Source of the DNA: a virus
Virus record (IMG/VR): IMGVR_UViG_3300044987_001487
Location: 1-32,507 of that record
DNA length: 32,507 nucleotides
Direction: 5' to 3' (one strand)
The notes beneath the pieces are model-generated. The model did no database searches, had not been told where the DNA came from, and saw only the letters and a program-made list of their open reading frames with translations. This document shows, one piece after another, positions 24,852-31,499 of the stretch. Every line of letters begins with the position of its first letter. Within the stretch, counting starts at the first letter, position 1. A program made the position numbers and the translations under genes.

Positions 24852-25418
24852 TCAATAATAACTTGAAAAATAATGATTTTCAACTTGAAACATTGGGGTG
24901 CCATATACACTATATCGTCCAGCCATAAAAAATACAACATCGTGATTAGTACGGAAATTTAATTCCTCCCTTACCAAATTACAAATATCTTCTCGTACTT
25001 CACATCGATCAACTCTACCATTCCACATTGATGAAAATTGGTGAGGTTGATATATGACACCTTTAACCGTGTCTGGAAAATGCTTAGAATCAACGCGATT
25101 TAATATAGTATCTATTACTAGTCTTTTTCCTTTCTCGCATTCACCCTCAGCTTCAGCCATTGTTACTAGAGCTATAAGTTTAATATCTGCATCAGACATT
25201 ATACATTTATTTTCCTCAATTCTAACTACTCGTTCTATACTTCTAGAGGGAACGTGTTCTCGTGGTCTGGACTTCATCAAATCTATAGTAGTATTTTCTG
25301 GAACTGTAACCACCAATTGTGATGGTTTTGGTTTTTCATAAATGGTTCCCATACTATTACCAGTTAGCGCAAACATTAGCACTAACATGAGAGTAAATAG
25401 TCTTGTTAATTTATACAC
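24852..25418 (-). CDS. SleB-type cell wall hydrolase, secreted
   Basis: This 188-residue protein starts at GTG 25418 after GAGGAGGG. It has a signal peptide (about 1-23, basic then hydrophobic), a linker, and a SleB/Hydrolase_2-like domain: IALVTMAEAEGECEKGKR (candidate catalytic E89), LVIDTILNRVDSKHFPDTV, GVIYQPHQFSSMWNG and a C-terminal FFMAGRYSVYGTPMFQVENHYFS. The family are peptidoglycan lytic enzymes. Encoded at the start of the replication module and not next to a holin, it may act on the wall early or be a lysis or superinfection-control factor. That role is open. Confidence 0.8.
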   Translation of the reverse strand: MYKLTRLFTLMLVLMFALTGNSMGTIYEKPKPSQLVVTVPENTTIDLMKSRPREHVPSRSIERVVRIEENKCIMSDADIKLIALVTMAEAEGECEKGKRLVIDTILNRVDSKHFPDTVKGVIYQPHQFSSMWNGRVDRCEVREDICNLVREELNFRTNHDVVFFMAGRYSVYGTPMFQVENHYFSSYY

Positions 25419-25436
25419 TTATAACCCTCCTCAAAC

Positions 25437-25474
25437 ATAAAAAAATAACCCCTTTCTAATTATTCAAAAAGGGG
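25437..25474 (-). terminator. Rho-independent terminator
   Basis: On the minus strand CCCCTTT (from 25474) and AAAGGGG (to 25449) form a 7-bp stem with a 12-nt loop, followed by TTATTTTTTT. It lies between the stop of 25489-26448 and the SleB-like gene, so the early-gene unit ends here and the SleB/replication unit needs its own initiation or read-through. Confidence 0.85.
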
Positions 25475-25488
25475 CATCTAGATAGGTC

Positions 25489-26448
25489 TTATTTTTGATT
25501 AATAAAAACGTTTTTGTTTCTATGATTTAAGATATCACCATCAACATTAAAATCTAAAAGAATTACACGTTCGTATCCATTTACAAAATCGCGTACTTTT
25601 TCTTTTTGAGTCTCATAGATTCCAAAATCAACAAAGTTATCACCAATAGGATTCTTCGGATCATATATCCAACCAACGGATTGTCCTGCTTTTGTTCTCG
25701 GTATATCTAACATATCATATACCTCATTTAAGAACAAATGACCCTTAGTAATGAGTAAATCGTTTGCATATCGCTGATTGGACCGGAGAAACATTAAATT
25801 ATATTCGGAATCTTTTTCCCAATAAGAACTGCTCTCATCAAAGAAGCGCGCATATTCGCTATATTGGTTAATTTCTCCAGCAACTTTAATTGTTTCTGTA
25901 ACGGTGGTTTCAGTTCCATCTTCATTAACGATTGTTTTTTCAAATTGTTTAGCTTTTATATTGTGCTTTAATTCATGATCTATTTCTGCGCCAAATCGCT
26001 CAACAACCCGATTTCTATATTCTTTAAACCCTCTATCGATAGTAGCATAGGCAGCAGCGAGAGCTACATTACGTTTTCTAAGAATGTTATTGGATGCTAA
26101 AATACTTGTTATTGATAATGCTCCTAATAAAACGGATGGTGCATAGAGTGATACCAACTTAAAACTGGTTTGAATATAAATAATAGCTTTATCTTTCTTT
26201 GCGTCTTCGGGAGTGTATTCCTCAGTTAATGTAGTATCAAGAAGACAATCATCAATATGATTAAGTTCTTTCTTAGATTTTTCAAGAATAGTATTTATTT
26301 TGGTAGTTGCCTTGCAAGCAATAACGGCACTTGTTACAACCCCGACAACTCCAGCTACAATGAGTATTTCTGGACTGTGTTTTTTCACACCAAATCCCAC
26401 ACGGTTAAATGTTCCGCTTATTTTACTTAAAATTTCACTTTTGATCAT
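25489..26448 (-). CDS. Two-span membrane protein, DUF6353-like paralogue 1
   Basis: This 319-residue protein has HSPEILIVAGVVGVVTSAVIACKATTKI (membrane segment 1), a helical part, YAPSVLLGALSITSILASNNILRKRNVALAAAYATIDRGFKEYRNRV (segment 2 and a conserved block), then FDESSSYWEKD and NLMFLRSNQRYANDLL. LNEVYDMLDIPRTKAGQSVGW and FVDFGIYETQ follow. The same order of blocks occurs in 28003-28782 and 29400-30176. It resembles the Firmicutes phage family I know as DUF6353. A membrane-bound early protein is likely. The ATG overlaps the end of the previous gene. Confidence 0.65.
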   Translation of the reverse strand: MIKSEILSKISGTFNRVGFGVKKHSPEILIVAGVVGVVTSAVIACKATTKINTILEKSKKELNHIDDCLLDTTLTEEYTPEDAKKDKAIIYIQTSFKLVSLYAPSVLLGALSITSILASNNILRKRNVALAAAYATIDRGFKEYRNRVVERFGAEIDHELKHNIKAKQFEKTIVNEDGTETTVTETIKVAGEINQYSEYARFFDESSSYWEKDSEYNLMFLRSNQRYANDLLITKGHLFLNEVYDMLDIPRTKAGQSVGWIYDPKNPIGDNFVDFGIYETQKEKVRDFVNGYERVILLDFNVDGDILNHRNKNVFINQK

Positions 26449-26785
26449 AATATATTGTCTCCTTTTCGTTATTCTCTAAACTAATATTTTCTTCTTCCAC
26501 TATAGCTCGAAGTAGAAGTAAATAATTAATACTATCGGTTATTTTTTCATTCCACATAGCCGTCGAAAATGATGCTTCGCTACTACACATATCATAAACA
26601 GATACTGTGTGTTTAGACATCATACCAGCAAGAGCTCTTCTTGGCGTACATCCCTGTAGCTCCGCAGCAACTTTAAAATTATGAAGGCGATCAGTGGTTG
26701 CATACTCAACCGCCTTAGATATTAATGTATCGGTGCATCTTTTAATTTGTTCATTTAGAACGTCGTTAAATTCTTTTACTTTCAT
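26435..26785 (-). CDS. Small helical phage protein
   Basis: This 116-residue, all-helical protein has IKRCTDTLISKAVEYATTDRLHNF, ALAGMMSKHTVSVYDMC and WNEKITDSINYLLLLRAIVEE. The EKITD...NYLLLL pattern recalls small phage proteins I associate with DUF1599/nucleotide-modification and MazG-like helical folds, but I cannot assign a reaction. RBS AGGGAGGA. It overlaps the start of the first DUF6353-like gene by 14 nt. Confidence 0.5.
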   Translation of the reverse strand: MKVKEFNDVLNEQIKRCTDTLISKAVEYATTDRLHNFKVAAELQGCTPRRALAGMMSKHTVSVYDMCSSEASFSTAMWNEKITDSINYLLLLRAIVEEENISLENNEKETIYYDQK

Positions 26786-26798
26786 ATTTAAATCCTCC

Positions 26799-27404
26799 CT
26801 AATCTAATGGTAATGCTCTTGGTAACTTTAATAAATATCCACCTCTGGTCGGAACGACTTGTGCACTACGCAGATTAGTCCAACCATACTTATTATTTGT
26901 ATAATTATCAGACCTAATGTCGACTAGGTCATATAAATCAGCAACACTTACTAGTTTATATACCGATATTAACTCTTCCATTCTGGTGAGTACATCTTCT
27001 GCCTCACCGCGACTATTTAAAATAACATCGTCATAATTATATCCAGTACGTACTGATGAGGCGGTATATCCTGTCCTATCATTTTTTTTATCGTCGTAAT
27101 AGTTTCTATACGATATTCTGGATGCAGTAGTGTTTTTATTTGAACGACTACCTTCTCCAGGATAAAGAAAAGCATCAACCGTATCTGATAATGCTTTCTT
27201 TATTAACGGAACAACAATGTCAAACCAGACATATGATTTAATACTAGGAACATCATCGGGTAAAAACACACTTACTATTTTTTGAAAATCACCCTTTTTT
27301 TTAGTTTTAGCTGTTCCGGTTATAACTTTTTCAACTTTTTTTGTAACGGGCTCAACCTTTGGTGGTTCTTTTGATCTATGAGAATTTGGTTGGTAATTAT
27401 CCAT
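26799..27404 (-). CDS. Basic phage protein of unknown function
   Basis: This 201-residue protein has a Lys/Pro-rich start (NYQPNSHRSKEPPKVEP, KVEKVITGTAKTKKK), an amphipathic helix (IKSYVWFDIVVPLIKKALSDTV) and a Ser/Tyr/Arg-rich linker. Its C-terminal domain (SRGEAEDVLTRMEELISVYKLVSVADLYDLV, NNKYGWTNLRSAQV, GYLLKLPRALP) fits a family I recall from several Firmicutes phages, of unknown role. It shares one base with the upstream gene's stop (TAATG-type junction). Confidence 0.6.
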   Translation of the reverse strand: MDNYQPNSHRSKEPPKVEPVTKKVEKVITGTAKTKKKGDFQKIVSVFLPDDVPSIKSYVWFDIVVPLIKKALSDTVDAFLYPGEGSRSNKNTTASRISYRNYYDDKKNDRTGYTASSVRTGYNYDDVILNSRGEAEDVLTRMEELISVYKLVSVADLYDLVDIRSDNYTNNKYGWTNLRSAQVVPTRGGYLLKLPRALPLD

Positions 27405-27610
27405 TATAGTTCTCCTTCTTTTTGAATTAAGATAATTTTTCCTGGTAATATTATCTTTGTAGTTTTAGTCTTTTTATTGGCAACTTTAAATTGATAGGAA
27501 AGATTACTTCTTGCGCGGTCTTCGGACATAGCACATGTGGATGATTGCCAACGACTAGTTATTATTTTATCAAATTCCTTAACTGGTCCATCATAAATAT
27601 ATTGATTCAT
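27404..27610 (-). CDS. Short basic early protein
   Basis: This 68-residue protein (MNQYIYDGPVKEFDKIITSRW, SEDRARSNLSYQFKVANKK, IILPGKIILIQKE) has no known motif. RBS GAGGAGGAG is very strong. It lies just downstream of the hairpin terminator at 27637-27676, yet no promoter-like motif is seen between them, so it may depend on read-through or an undetected promoter. Confidence 0.55.
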   Translation of the reverse strand: MNQYIYDGPVKEFDKIITSRWQSSTCAMSEDRARSNLSYQFKVANKKTKTTKIILPGKIILIQKEGEL

Positions 27611-27636
27611 CCTAATTCTCTCCTCCTCGGCAAAAC

Positions 27637-27676
27637 AAAAAGAGAAGACGCCGTGTTATAAGCATCATCTCTTTTT
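27637..27676. terminator. Strong hairpin, probably bidirectional terminator
   Basis: AAAAAGAGA (27637-27645) and TCTCTTTTT (27668-27676) pair over 9 bp. An inner GAxGC/GCxTC pairing extends the stem. The A/T tracts act as a U-tract in either direction. It separates the 83-residue membrane protein gene from the 68-residue gene. Confidence 0.75.
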
Positions 27677-27692
27677 AGAATATTTTTCTTGA

Positions 27693-27944
27693 TTAGTTTT
27701 CATCTTCGGATTCGTATCCAACGTAGCCTTGATTTGTTGTTTCTTCAATAATACTATCATCTACATTCCTTCTGGATTTAATCTTTGCAATTATTGGTTT
27801 TACCACATATCGGTAAGTTATTAAACCTACTCCTATCGTTGCAATTCCTATAATACCAATTTTTAATCCATTATTTGGTTTTACCGACCTCATAATATTA
27901 TTTGTCTCTTCTACAACATCAACCATTTTTTCTAATTCATCCAT
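27693..27944 (-). CDS. Small membrane protein
   Basis: This 83-residue protein has an N-terminal helix (EKMVDVVEETNNIMRSV), one membrane segment (about 26-47, LKIGIIGIATIGVGLITYRYVV), basic residues (AKIKSRRN), then an acidic tail ending YESEDEN. RBS GAAAGGAG and promoter-like copy 8 precede it. The function is unknown; it fits the run of small membrane proteins in this region. Confidence 0.6.
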   Translation of the reverse strand: MDELEKMVDVVEETNNIMRSVKPNNGLKIGIIGIATIGVGLITYRYVVKPIIAKIKSRRNVDDSIIEETTNQGYVGYESEDEN

Positions 27945-27975
27945 AATTTTAAACTCCTTTCAAAAGTTTATTCTT

Positions 27976-28000
27976 CATAATATGATTTGTAATTTTCGCG
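27976..28000 (-). promoter_or_regulatory. Promoter-like motif copy 8
   Basis: Minus strand: CGCGAAA, ATT, ACA, AATCA, TATTATG, followed by AAG. It lies 32 nt before the ATG of the 83-residue membrane protein and starts 3 nt after the stop codon of the interrupted DUF6353-like gene. Confidence 0.75.
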
Positions 28001-28002
28001 CG

Positions 28003-28782
28003 TCACCTATGCATATAATCATATCTAGGCGCAACTATATAATCTATCACAAGACAGGGCGTTCCATCATTTGCTAAATGTGAACTAAACTGTAATTTTA
28101 AATAACCATCGTTCACATACCAACCAAGATCATCGCCAATCGTAATTCTATTAAGTCCAATTAGATCATAAAATTCGTTGAGTGATACATATGTGTCTGA
28201 TAACATTTGTCTATTAAGTTCATTTTCTGCCTTTTTTATGACCTCTCTGTCCGATTTAAAATAGCGACCAGACATAGCATCATAACATAATGTATTACCT
28301 CGATCGGTAATAATAATTTCGCGATTTGATACTGGATCACGATTTATTTTACTTTTCGCAACCGCATCTCTTACTTCTTGTTCTTTCTTTTCACCTATAG
28401 TTTCAATTACTTTTTCCTGATAATTTCTAAGTGCTGATTCAGAAAGAGTATAAGCCGTTGCTATAGCAGCGTTTCGTCAAACGTTCGCTGAACTGCCCCC
28501 GACTAAGCATAATATGGACATACTTCCTACTATAGCTGACGGAATATAACATTTCCAAGCTACTTTAACAACTTCCACCGGTTCGAGATTAAATATCGGA
28601 CTATTAGTATTTTCATTTCGTCTGTAAATCTCCCTATCAATTAAATCGACGGCTTTTGGTGTCGCTCTGACAGCCATTATGGTGGTGGTGATCATGCCGG
28701 CAATACCGATACCAGTAAGTATCTCGGGACTATGTTTATAAATTGCTTTTTGTATATCACCTATAATTCTTGACATATTCAT
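28003..28782 (-). pseudogene. DUF6353-like paralogue 2, interrupted by in-frame TGA
   Basis: One reading frame runs from ATG 28782 to 28003 with a single TGA at 28477-28479. The first part (101 residues: HSPEILTGIGIAGMITTTIMAVRATPKAVDLIDREIYRRN, then VEVVKVAWKCYIPSAIVGS) ends ...SSANV. The frame continues RNAAIATAYTLSESALRNYQEKVIETIG and ends YIVAPRYDYMHR. Paralogues read through this site (NNILRKRNVALAAAYAT, SNILNRRNQAHLVSAYAL), so the TGA replaces a residue, most simply Arg (CGA to TGA). Nearest in sequence to 29400-30176, including near-identical stretches at DNA level. TGA is followed by C, a leaky context, so either a recent pseudogene or read-through is possible. Confidence 0.75.
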
Positions 28783-28811
28783 TTGTTTTGTTCCCCTTTC
28801 TAAAATGTAAA

Positions 28812-29144
28812 TTAATTTGCTGCTAAAAAATAATCGTATATATTTACAGCAGTATCCTTTGCAGTTGAAAATATTATATTAACGTCCGGATTCTTTGACT
28901 TACAAGAATAATAATCCATATCGTTAATAAAACTTTCAATAATTTCCATACTTGTTCTTTGTTGTCGACCTGTTAAATGAGGAGGTAGTTGTAATGATTC
29001 ATTCATTAAGCGAATTAAAAGTTCTTCTGCCGCCCATCTTGAATAGCTACGAATCTCAAACATACCCCTTGGTAAATATAACCGCGGTTCTGACAATTCA
29101 TCGTAAATATATGATTGAATTAAAGCAATTGTCCTATCATACAT
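28812..29144 (-). CDS. Small helical early protein
   Basis: This 110-residue helical protein (TIALIQSYIYDELSEPRLYLP, EIRSYSRWAAEELLIRLMNESL, SMEIIESFINDMDYYS, TAKDTAVNIYDYFLAAN) has no recognised domain. RBS AAGGGAG. It precedes the interrupted DUF6353-like gene in the same unit. No promoter-like motif is seen directly upstream; the hairpin after 29197-29346 lies there instead. Confidence 0.55.
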   Translation of the reverse strand: MYDRTIALIQSYIYDELSEPRLYLPRGMFEIRSYSRWAAEELLIRLMNESLQLPPHLTGRQQRTSMEIIESFINDMDYYSCKSKNPDVNIIFSTAKDTAVNIYDYFLAAN

Positions 29145-29170
29145 TTAATTATCTCCCTTCCGTAAAGCGA

Positions 29171-29193
29171 AAAGAAAAGAGCCCTTGTTAGGG
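29171..29193 (-). terminator. Weak terminator after the 49-residue gene
   Basis: Minus strand CCCT-AACA-AGGG stem followed by CTCTTTTCTTTT. The stem is only 4 bp, but the tail and the AACAAGGG loop-side sequence match the other cassette terminators of this region. It is probably partial. Confidence 0.45.
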
Positions 29194-29196
29194 ACC

Positions 29197-29346
29197 CTAT
29201 TCTTTTATTTTAGTAAGTGCTTCTGCAACTTTCTTTTCAATTGCAGCATTTAGTTTTTTTTCAGCTATAATATTGTTTACTACGGTTGCCCCGAGTCCAA
29301 CAACGGTCGCTCCTAAACCAATTGCTTTAATAATTTTATCAGTCAT
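29197..29346 (-). CDS. 49-residue membrane peptide
   Basis: Direct translation from ATG 29346 (RBS GGGGG) gives MTDKIIKAIG, a hydrophobic segment (about 8-26, AIGLGATVVGLGATVVNNII), then a charged helix (EKKLNAAIEKKVAEALTKIKE). It lies directly downstream of promoter-like copy 7, only 16 nt from its last base. The function is unknown. Confidence 0.65.
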   Translation of the reverse strand: MTDKIIKAIGLGATVVGLGATVVNNIIAEKKLNAAIEKKVAEALTKIKE

Positions 29347-29361
29347 AAATACACCCCCTTT

Positions 29362-29386
29362 CATAATATACTCTGTAAATTTCGCG
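29362..29386 (-). promoter_or_regulatory. Promoter-like motif copy 7
   Basis: Minus strand: CGCGAAA, TTT, ACA, GAGTA, TATTATG, then AAAGGGGG. In this copy the RBS of the 49-residue gene begins right after the motif, so the transcript leader must be very short. Confidence 0.75.
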
Positions 29387-29399
29387 CGTTTTTTTTATT

Positions 29400-30176
29400 T
29401 TAGAAATCTAGTGGTTCTGGATCACACATAGATGATATAATGTAACATTCCATACCATCTTCCATTGTTGTATGTCTATTGTCAAAATCAAGCCATACAA
29501 ACCCCGAGGATATCATTTCGTTAATATCCCATCCAATATTATCACATCCAATAATTTTAGACAACCCCAAAAACTCAAAAAATTCATTCAAACTAACACT
29601 ACAACGTAAGGCTAAATTTCGATTTATATGATATTGAGCATTCAAAACAGACGCCATGGTTGTTGAAAAATACCTTAACCCAAAACTATCATAAAACAAT
29701 ATTTTTTCACCTGATTGGTCTAAATTTGACTCATATATATAGCACCCATCCGCAGACACATATGATGCTTTTGCCATTTCAACCTTAATTTTAGAATCGG
29801 CATCATCACCAAAAGCAGAACACGCTGCCTCTCTGTAATTTTTATACGCCTGATCCAATAGTGCATATGCACTTACTAAGTGTGCTTGATTTCTCCGGTT
29901 CAATATGTTAGAACCAAATATACAACCAATAGTAGCTACACCAATGGCTGCTGACGGAATATAACATTGCCAAGCTACTTTAACCATATCCATTGGTCTG
30001 AGATTAGCTATCGGTTTGTCAATATCTTCATTCCGTCTGTAAATTTCTCGATCAATTAATCTTATAGCTTTTGGTGTTGCTTTAACTGCCATTACAGCCG
30101 TCGCTACAACACCTATAACGGATATACTAGACAATATCGTTGGCGTCCAACGTTTTAAAAATATCTTACCTTTCAT
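29400..30176 (-). CDS. Two-span membrane protein, DUF6353-like paralogue 3
   Basis: This is the intact 258-residue relative of 28003-28782: WTPTILSSISVIGVVATAVMAVKATPKAIRLIDREIYRRNED (membrane segment 1 and conserved block), VKVAWQCYIPSAAIGVATIGCIFGSNILNRRN (segment 2), SAYALLDQAYKNYREA, a variable middle, then SLNEFFEFLGLSKIIGCDNIGWDIN and a C-terminal VWLDFDNRHTTMEDGMECYII. RBS GAAAGGAG. It follows 30190-30405 by 13 nt as an operon partner. DUF6353-like by pattern; the function is unknown. Confidence 0.65.
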   Translation of the reverse strand: MKGKIFLKRWTPTILSSISVIGVVATAVMAVKATPKAIRLIDREIYRRNEDIDKPIANLRPMDMVKVAWQCYIPSAAIGVATIGCIFGSNILNRRNQAHLVSAYALLDQAYKNYREAACSAFGDDADSKIKVEMAKASYVSADGCYIYESNLDQSGEKILFYDSFGLRYFSTTMASVLNAQYHINRNLALRCSVSLNEFFEFLGLSKIIGCDNIGWDINEMISSGFVWLDFDNRHTTMEDGMECYIISSMCDPEPLDF

Positions 30177-30189
30177 ACTCTTTCTCCTT

Positions 30190-30405
30190 TCAACAATCGA
30201 GGTCTAAAGTATCCAGATGCGCCGCTGGAAATACTCTTTGTAACCAAGATATAACCTCTGGTTCTTTTGGGTCTAAACATAATTCGTGACTCTCTTCGGT
30301 ATGACCATTAAATATGACCACAAATAAAAGACCAGTAATAAGCTCTCGAGTACACTTAACATACCCTCCATATTGATCATTAATCATAATTGTAACGTTT
30401 GCCAT
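30190..30405 (-). CDS. Small early protein
   Basis: This 71-residue protein (MANVTIMINDQYGGYVKCTRELITGLLFVVIFNGH, then ELCLDPKEPEVISWLQRVF and an acidic C terminus) has no recognised motif. RBS GAAAGGAG. It lies downstream of the tRNA-like RNA and its T-rich tail, in the unit headed by promoter-like copy 6. Confidence 0.55.
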   Translation of the reverse strand: MANVTIMINDQYGGYVKCTRELITGLLFVVIFNGHTEESHELCLDPKEPEVISWLQRVFPAAHLDTLDLDC

Positions 30406-30447
30406 AATTTATCTCCTTTCAAAAGATAAGTAAAAAAAAAATAAAAG

Positions 30448-30523
30448 AAAAACAGTGTGGGCATTGAACCCCACGACCTCGGAATTTCACCGCGCTCTAA
30501 CCAGTCTGAGCTAATCTGTTTTT
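30448..30523 (-). ncRNA. 76-nt tRNA-like RNA, not a standard tRNA
   Basis: Minus strand, immediately after TATTATG of promoter-like copy 6. The ends AAAAACAG and CTGTTTTT pair over 8 bp as an acceptor-like stem. A D-arm like GCTC...GGTTA...GAGC, an AGGTC variable region and a T-arm GTGGG/CCCAC around a TTCAA-containing loop follow. Deviations: the anticodon arm is short (CGG/CCG 3 bp, loop TGAAATT), the T loop has an extra base, the acceptor has an extra nucleotide before the D-arm, and no CCA is encoded. A Phe-like GAA can be read only by shifting the loop. A T-run follows, so a discrete RNA is likely. It is a decayed tRNA or a tRNA-like regulatory RNA. Confidence 0.6.
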
Positions 30524-30548
30524 CATAATATACATTGTATTTTTCGCG
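30524..30548 (-). promoter_or_regulatory. Promoter-like motif copy 6
   Basis: Minus strand: CGCGAAA, AAT, ACA, ATGTA, TATTATG. The next bases are the 5' strand of the tRNA-like RNA, so an initiation point 6-7 nt after the TATTAT hexamer would put the RNA 5' end at or next to that structure. Confidence 0.75.
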
Positions 30549-30550
30549 CA

Positions 30551-30578
30551 AAAAGAAAAGAGCCCTTGTTTGGGACTC
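30551..30578 (-). terminator. Cassette terminator
   Basis: Minus strand GAGTCCC and GGGCTC pair with a one-base bulge around AAACAA, followed by TTTTCTTTTT, which abuts promoter-like copy 6. It ends the unit of 30577-30843, whose stop codon lies at its edge. Confidence 0.65.
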
Positions 30579-30843
30579 AAGTTCTTTCAAAATATAAATC
30601 TTGTTTTCCACCAGGTCTAGCTGTGACAGATATTTTACCATATACGTTTATTAACTCTTTTACAATTCGTTTATATTCATTATTGGTAGCATCGAAGACT
30701 ACAAACCACGTAGTCGGTTGATTTGCCCATCCACAATTTCCAACATGTTTAATATTGAAACTGGTGTGAGCATTAATCACCGATAATGCGGTTGTAACAT
30801 CCTTCTCATTCATAATAAATTCTCTTCTTGTTTTAAATAACAT
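30577..30843 (-). CDS. Small early protein
   Basis: The ATG at 30843 follows GAAAGGGG by 8 nt and is preferred; a second ATG at residue 11 has a weaker GAAGAGAA. The 88-residue alpha/beta-looking protein (MNEKDVTTALSVINAHTSFN, GNCGWANQPTTWFVVFDATNNEYKRIVKELINVYGKISV, then TARPGGKQDLYF) has no recognised family. It has its own promoter-like motif (copy 5) and terminator. Confidence 0.6.
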   Translation of the reverse strand: MLFKTRREFIMNEKDVTTALSVINAHTSFNIKHVGNCGWANQPTTWFVVFDATNNEYKRIVKELINVYGKISVTARPGGKQDLYFERT

Positions 30844-30877
30844 AATATAATCCCCTTTCACATTTTTGATTTGGTTT

Positions 30878-30902
30878 CATAATATGCTATGTTTTTTTCG
30901 CG
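30878..30902 (-). promoter_or_regulatory. Promoter-like motif copy 5
   Basis: Minus strand: CGCGAAA, AAA, ACA, TAGCA, TATTATG, then AAAC. It lies 35 nt before the ATG of 30577-30843. Confidence 0.75.
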
Positions 30903-30904
30903 CA

Positions 30905-30929
30905 AAAAGAAAAGAGCCCTTGTTAGAGC
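30905..30929 (-). terminator. Cassette terminator
   Basis: In minus-strand RNA GCUCU-AACA-AGGGC forms a 5-bp stem (one G-U), followed by UCUUUUCUUUUU, abutting promoter-like copy 5. It is the weaker stem of the set, but the tail is good. Confidence 0.5.
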
Positions 30930-30930
30930 C

Positions 30931-31113
30931 CTACTCCTTATCAATTCTAAGGGTCATATGTTCAGCCTTGAACTTTATCACTATTTTATCTTTGGTTCCT
31001 CCTAAAGCGTCAGTTTGTGCAATCGGTACTTCAAATTCCATATCACAATTTCTCGCCTCATAAAGTATACCTCTTTTGATTATAGCTGATATAAGCATGT
31101 CCGTAACTTTCAT
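30931..31113 (-). CDS. Small early protein
   Basis: This 60-residue protein (MKVTDMLISAIIKRGILYEARNC, EFEVPIAQ, DKIVIKFKAEHMTLRIDKE) has alternating strands in the second half. No family is recognised. RBS AAAAGGAG. Promoter-like copy 4 lies 29 nt upstream, with an AATTCAAAA stretch in the leader. Confidence 0.55.
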   Translation of the reverse strand: MKVTDMLISAIIKRGILYEARNCDMEFEVPIAQTDALGGTKDKIVIKFKAEHMTLRIDKE

Positions 31114-31141
31114 AATAATCTCTCCTTTTTGAATTTATTTT

Positions 31142-31166
31142 CATAATAGGAGCTGTAAATTTCGCG
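31142..31166 (-). promoter_or_regulatory. Promoter-like motif copy 4
   Basis: Minus strand: CGCGAAA, TTT, ACA, GCTCC, TATTATG, then AAAA. It directly follows the tail of a terminator (TTTCTTTTCCA). Confidence 0.75.
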
Positions 31167-31169
31167 TGG

Positions 31170-31193
31170 AAAAGAAAGAGTCCTTGTTAGAAC
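31170..31193 (-). terminator. Cassette terminator
   Basis: Minus strand GTTCT-AACA-AGGAC stem (5 bp) and CTCTTTCTTTT tail. Compared with the copy at 30905-30929, a C-G pair is replaced by T-A, a compensatory change that supports the stem. Confidence 0.55.
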
Positions 31194-31402
31194 CCTAATC
31201 TTTTCGTTATTTTTTCTAGTTTGGTCATAATTCTTTTCTTGTTCATCATATCCATTCTTCCTATTTCTTCGGCACGCCACATCATTTCATTAATATATGC
31301 TCTCCTAACATCTGCACAATCAGTTGTTTTGAGACGCTCGCTTAATTCATTAATACGTTCCCTATGAAAAGTAATATGGTTCATAATTTCTTTGTAAGTC
31401 AT
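31187..31402 (-). CDS. Small helical early protein
   Basis: ATG 31402 is placed 7 nt from GGGAG; an adjacent ATG (31405) is equally in frame. The longer open frame upstream runs through the promoter motif and terminator and is rejected. The 71-residue protein is charged and helical (MNHITFHRERINELSERL, VRRAYINEMMWRAEEIGRM, MNKKRIMTKLEKITKRL), a likely coiled coil. Its stop lies within the terminator hairpin. The function is unknown. Confidence 0.55.
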   Translation of the reverse strand: MTYKEIMNHITFHRERINELSERLKTTDCADVRRAYINEMMWRAEEIGRMDMMNKKRIMTKLEKITKRLGF

Positions 31403-31417
31403 CATAACACTCCCTTT

Positions 31418-31442
31418 CATAATAAGCCTTGTATATTTCGCG
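31418..31442 (-). promoter_or_regulatory. Promoter-like motif copy 3
   Basis: Minus strand: CGCGAAA, TAT, ACA, AGGCT, TATTATG, followed at once by the AAAGGGAG ribosome binding site of 31187-31402. Confidence 0.75.
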
Positions 31443-31452
31443 TGGAAAAGTG

Positions 31453-31479
31453 AAGAGTCCATGTTTAATACAGACTCTT
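31453..31479 (-). terminator. Cassette terminator
   Basis: Minus strand AAGAGTC and GACTCTT pair over 7 bp around TGTATTAAACATG, then CACTTTTCC. It lies between the stop of 31500-32015 and promoter-like copy 3. The T-tail is interrupted, so efficiency is uncertain. Confidence 0.6.
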
Positions 31480-31499
31480 TCTTTGAACTCCATAATTTA

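Noticed and set aside
26430-26465. Possible tenth promoter-like copy (ATATTATGATC with CGAAAA upstream)
   Set aside because: The match is shifted, lacks CGCGAAA and the fixed spacing, and is explained by the RBS and ATG of 25489-26448.
28003-28782. Alternative genetic code with TGA read as an amino acid
   Set aside because: TGA ends several intact genes here (for example the structural protein stop at 1800-1802), and other long genes contain no internal TGA.
30384-30641. Minus-strand open frame across the tRNA-like RNA and promoter motif
   Set aside because: It overlaps a terminator, promoter motif and structured RNA, has a Phe-rich low-complexity middle and no RBS.
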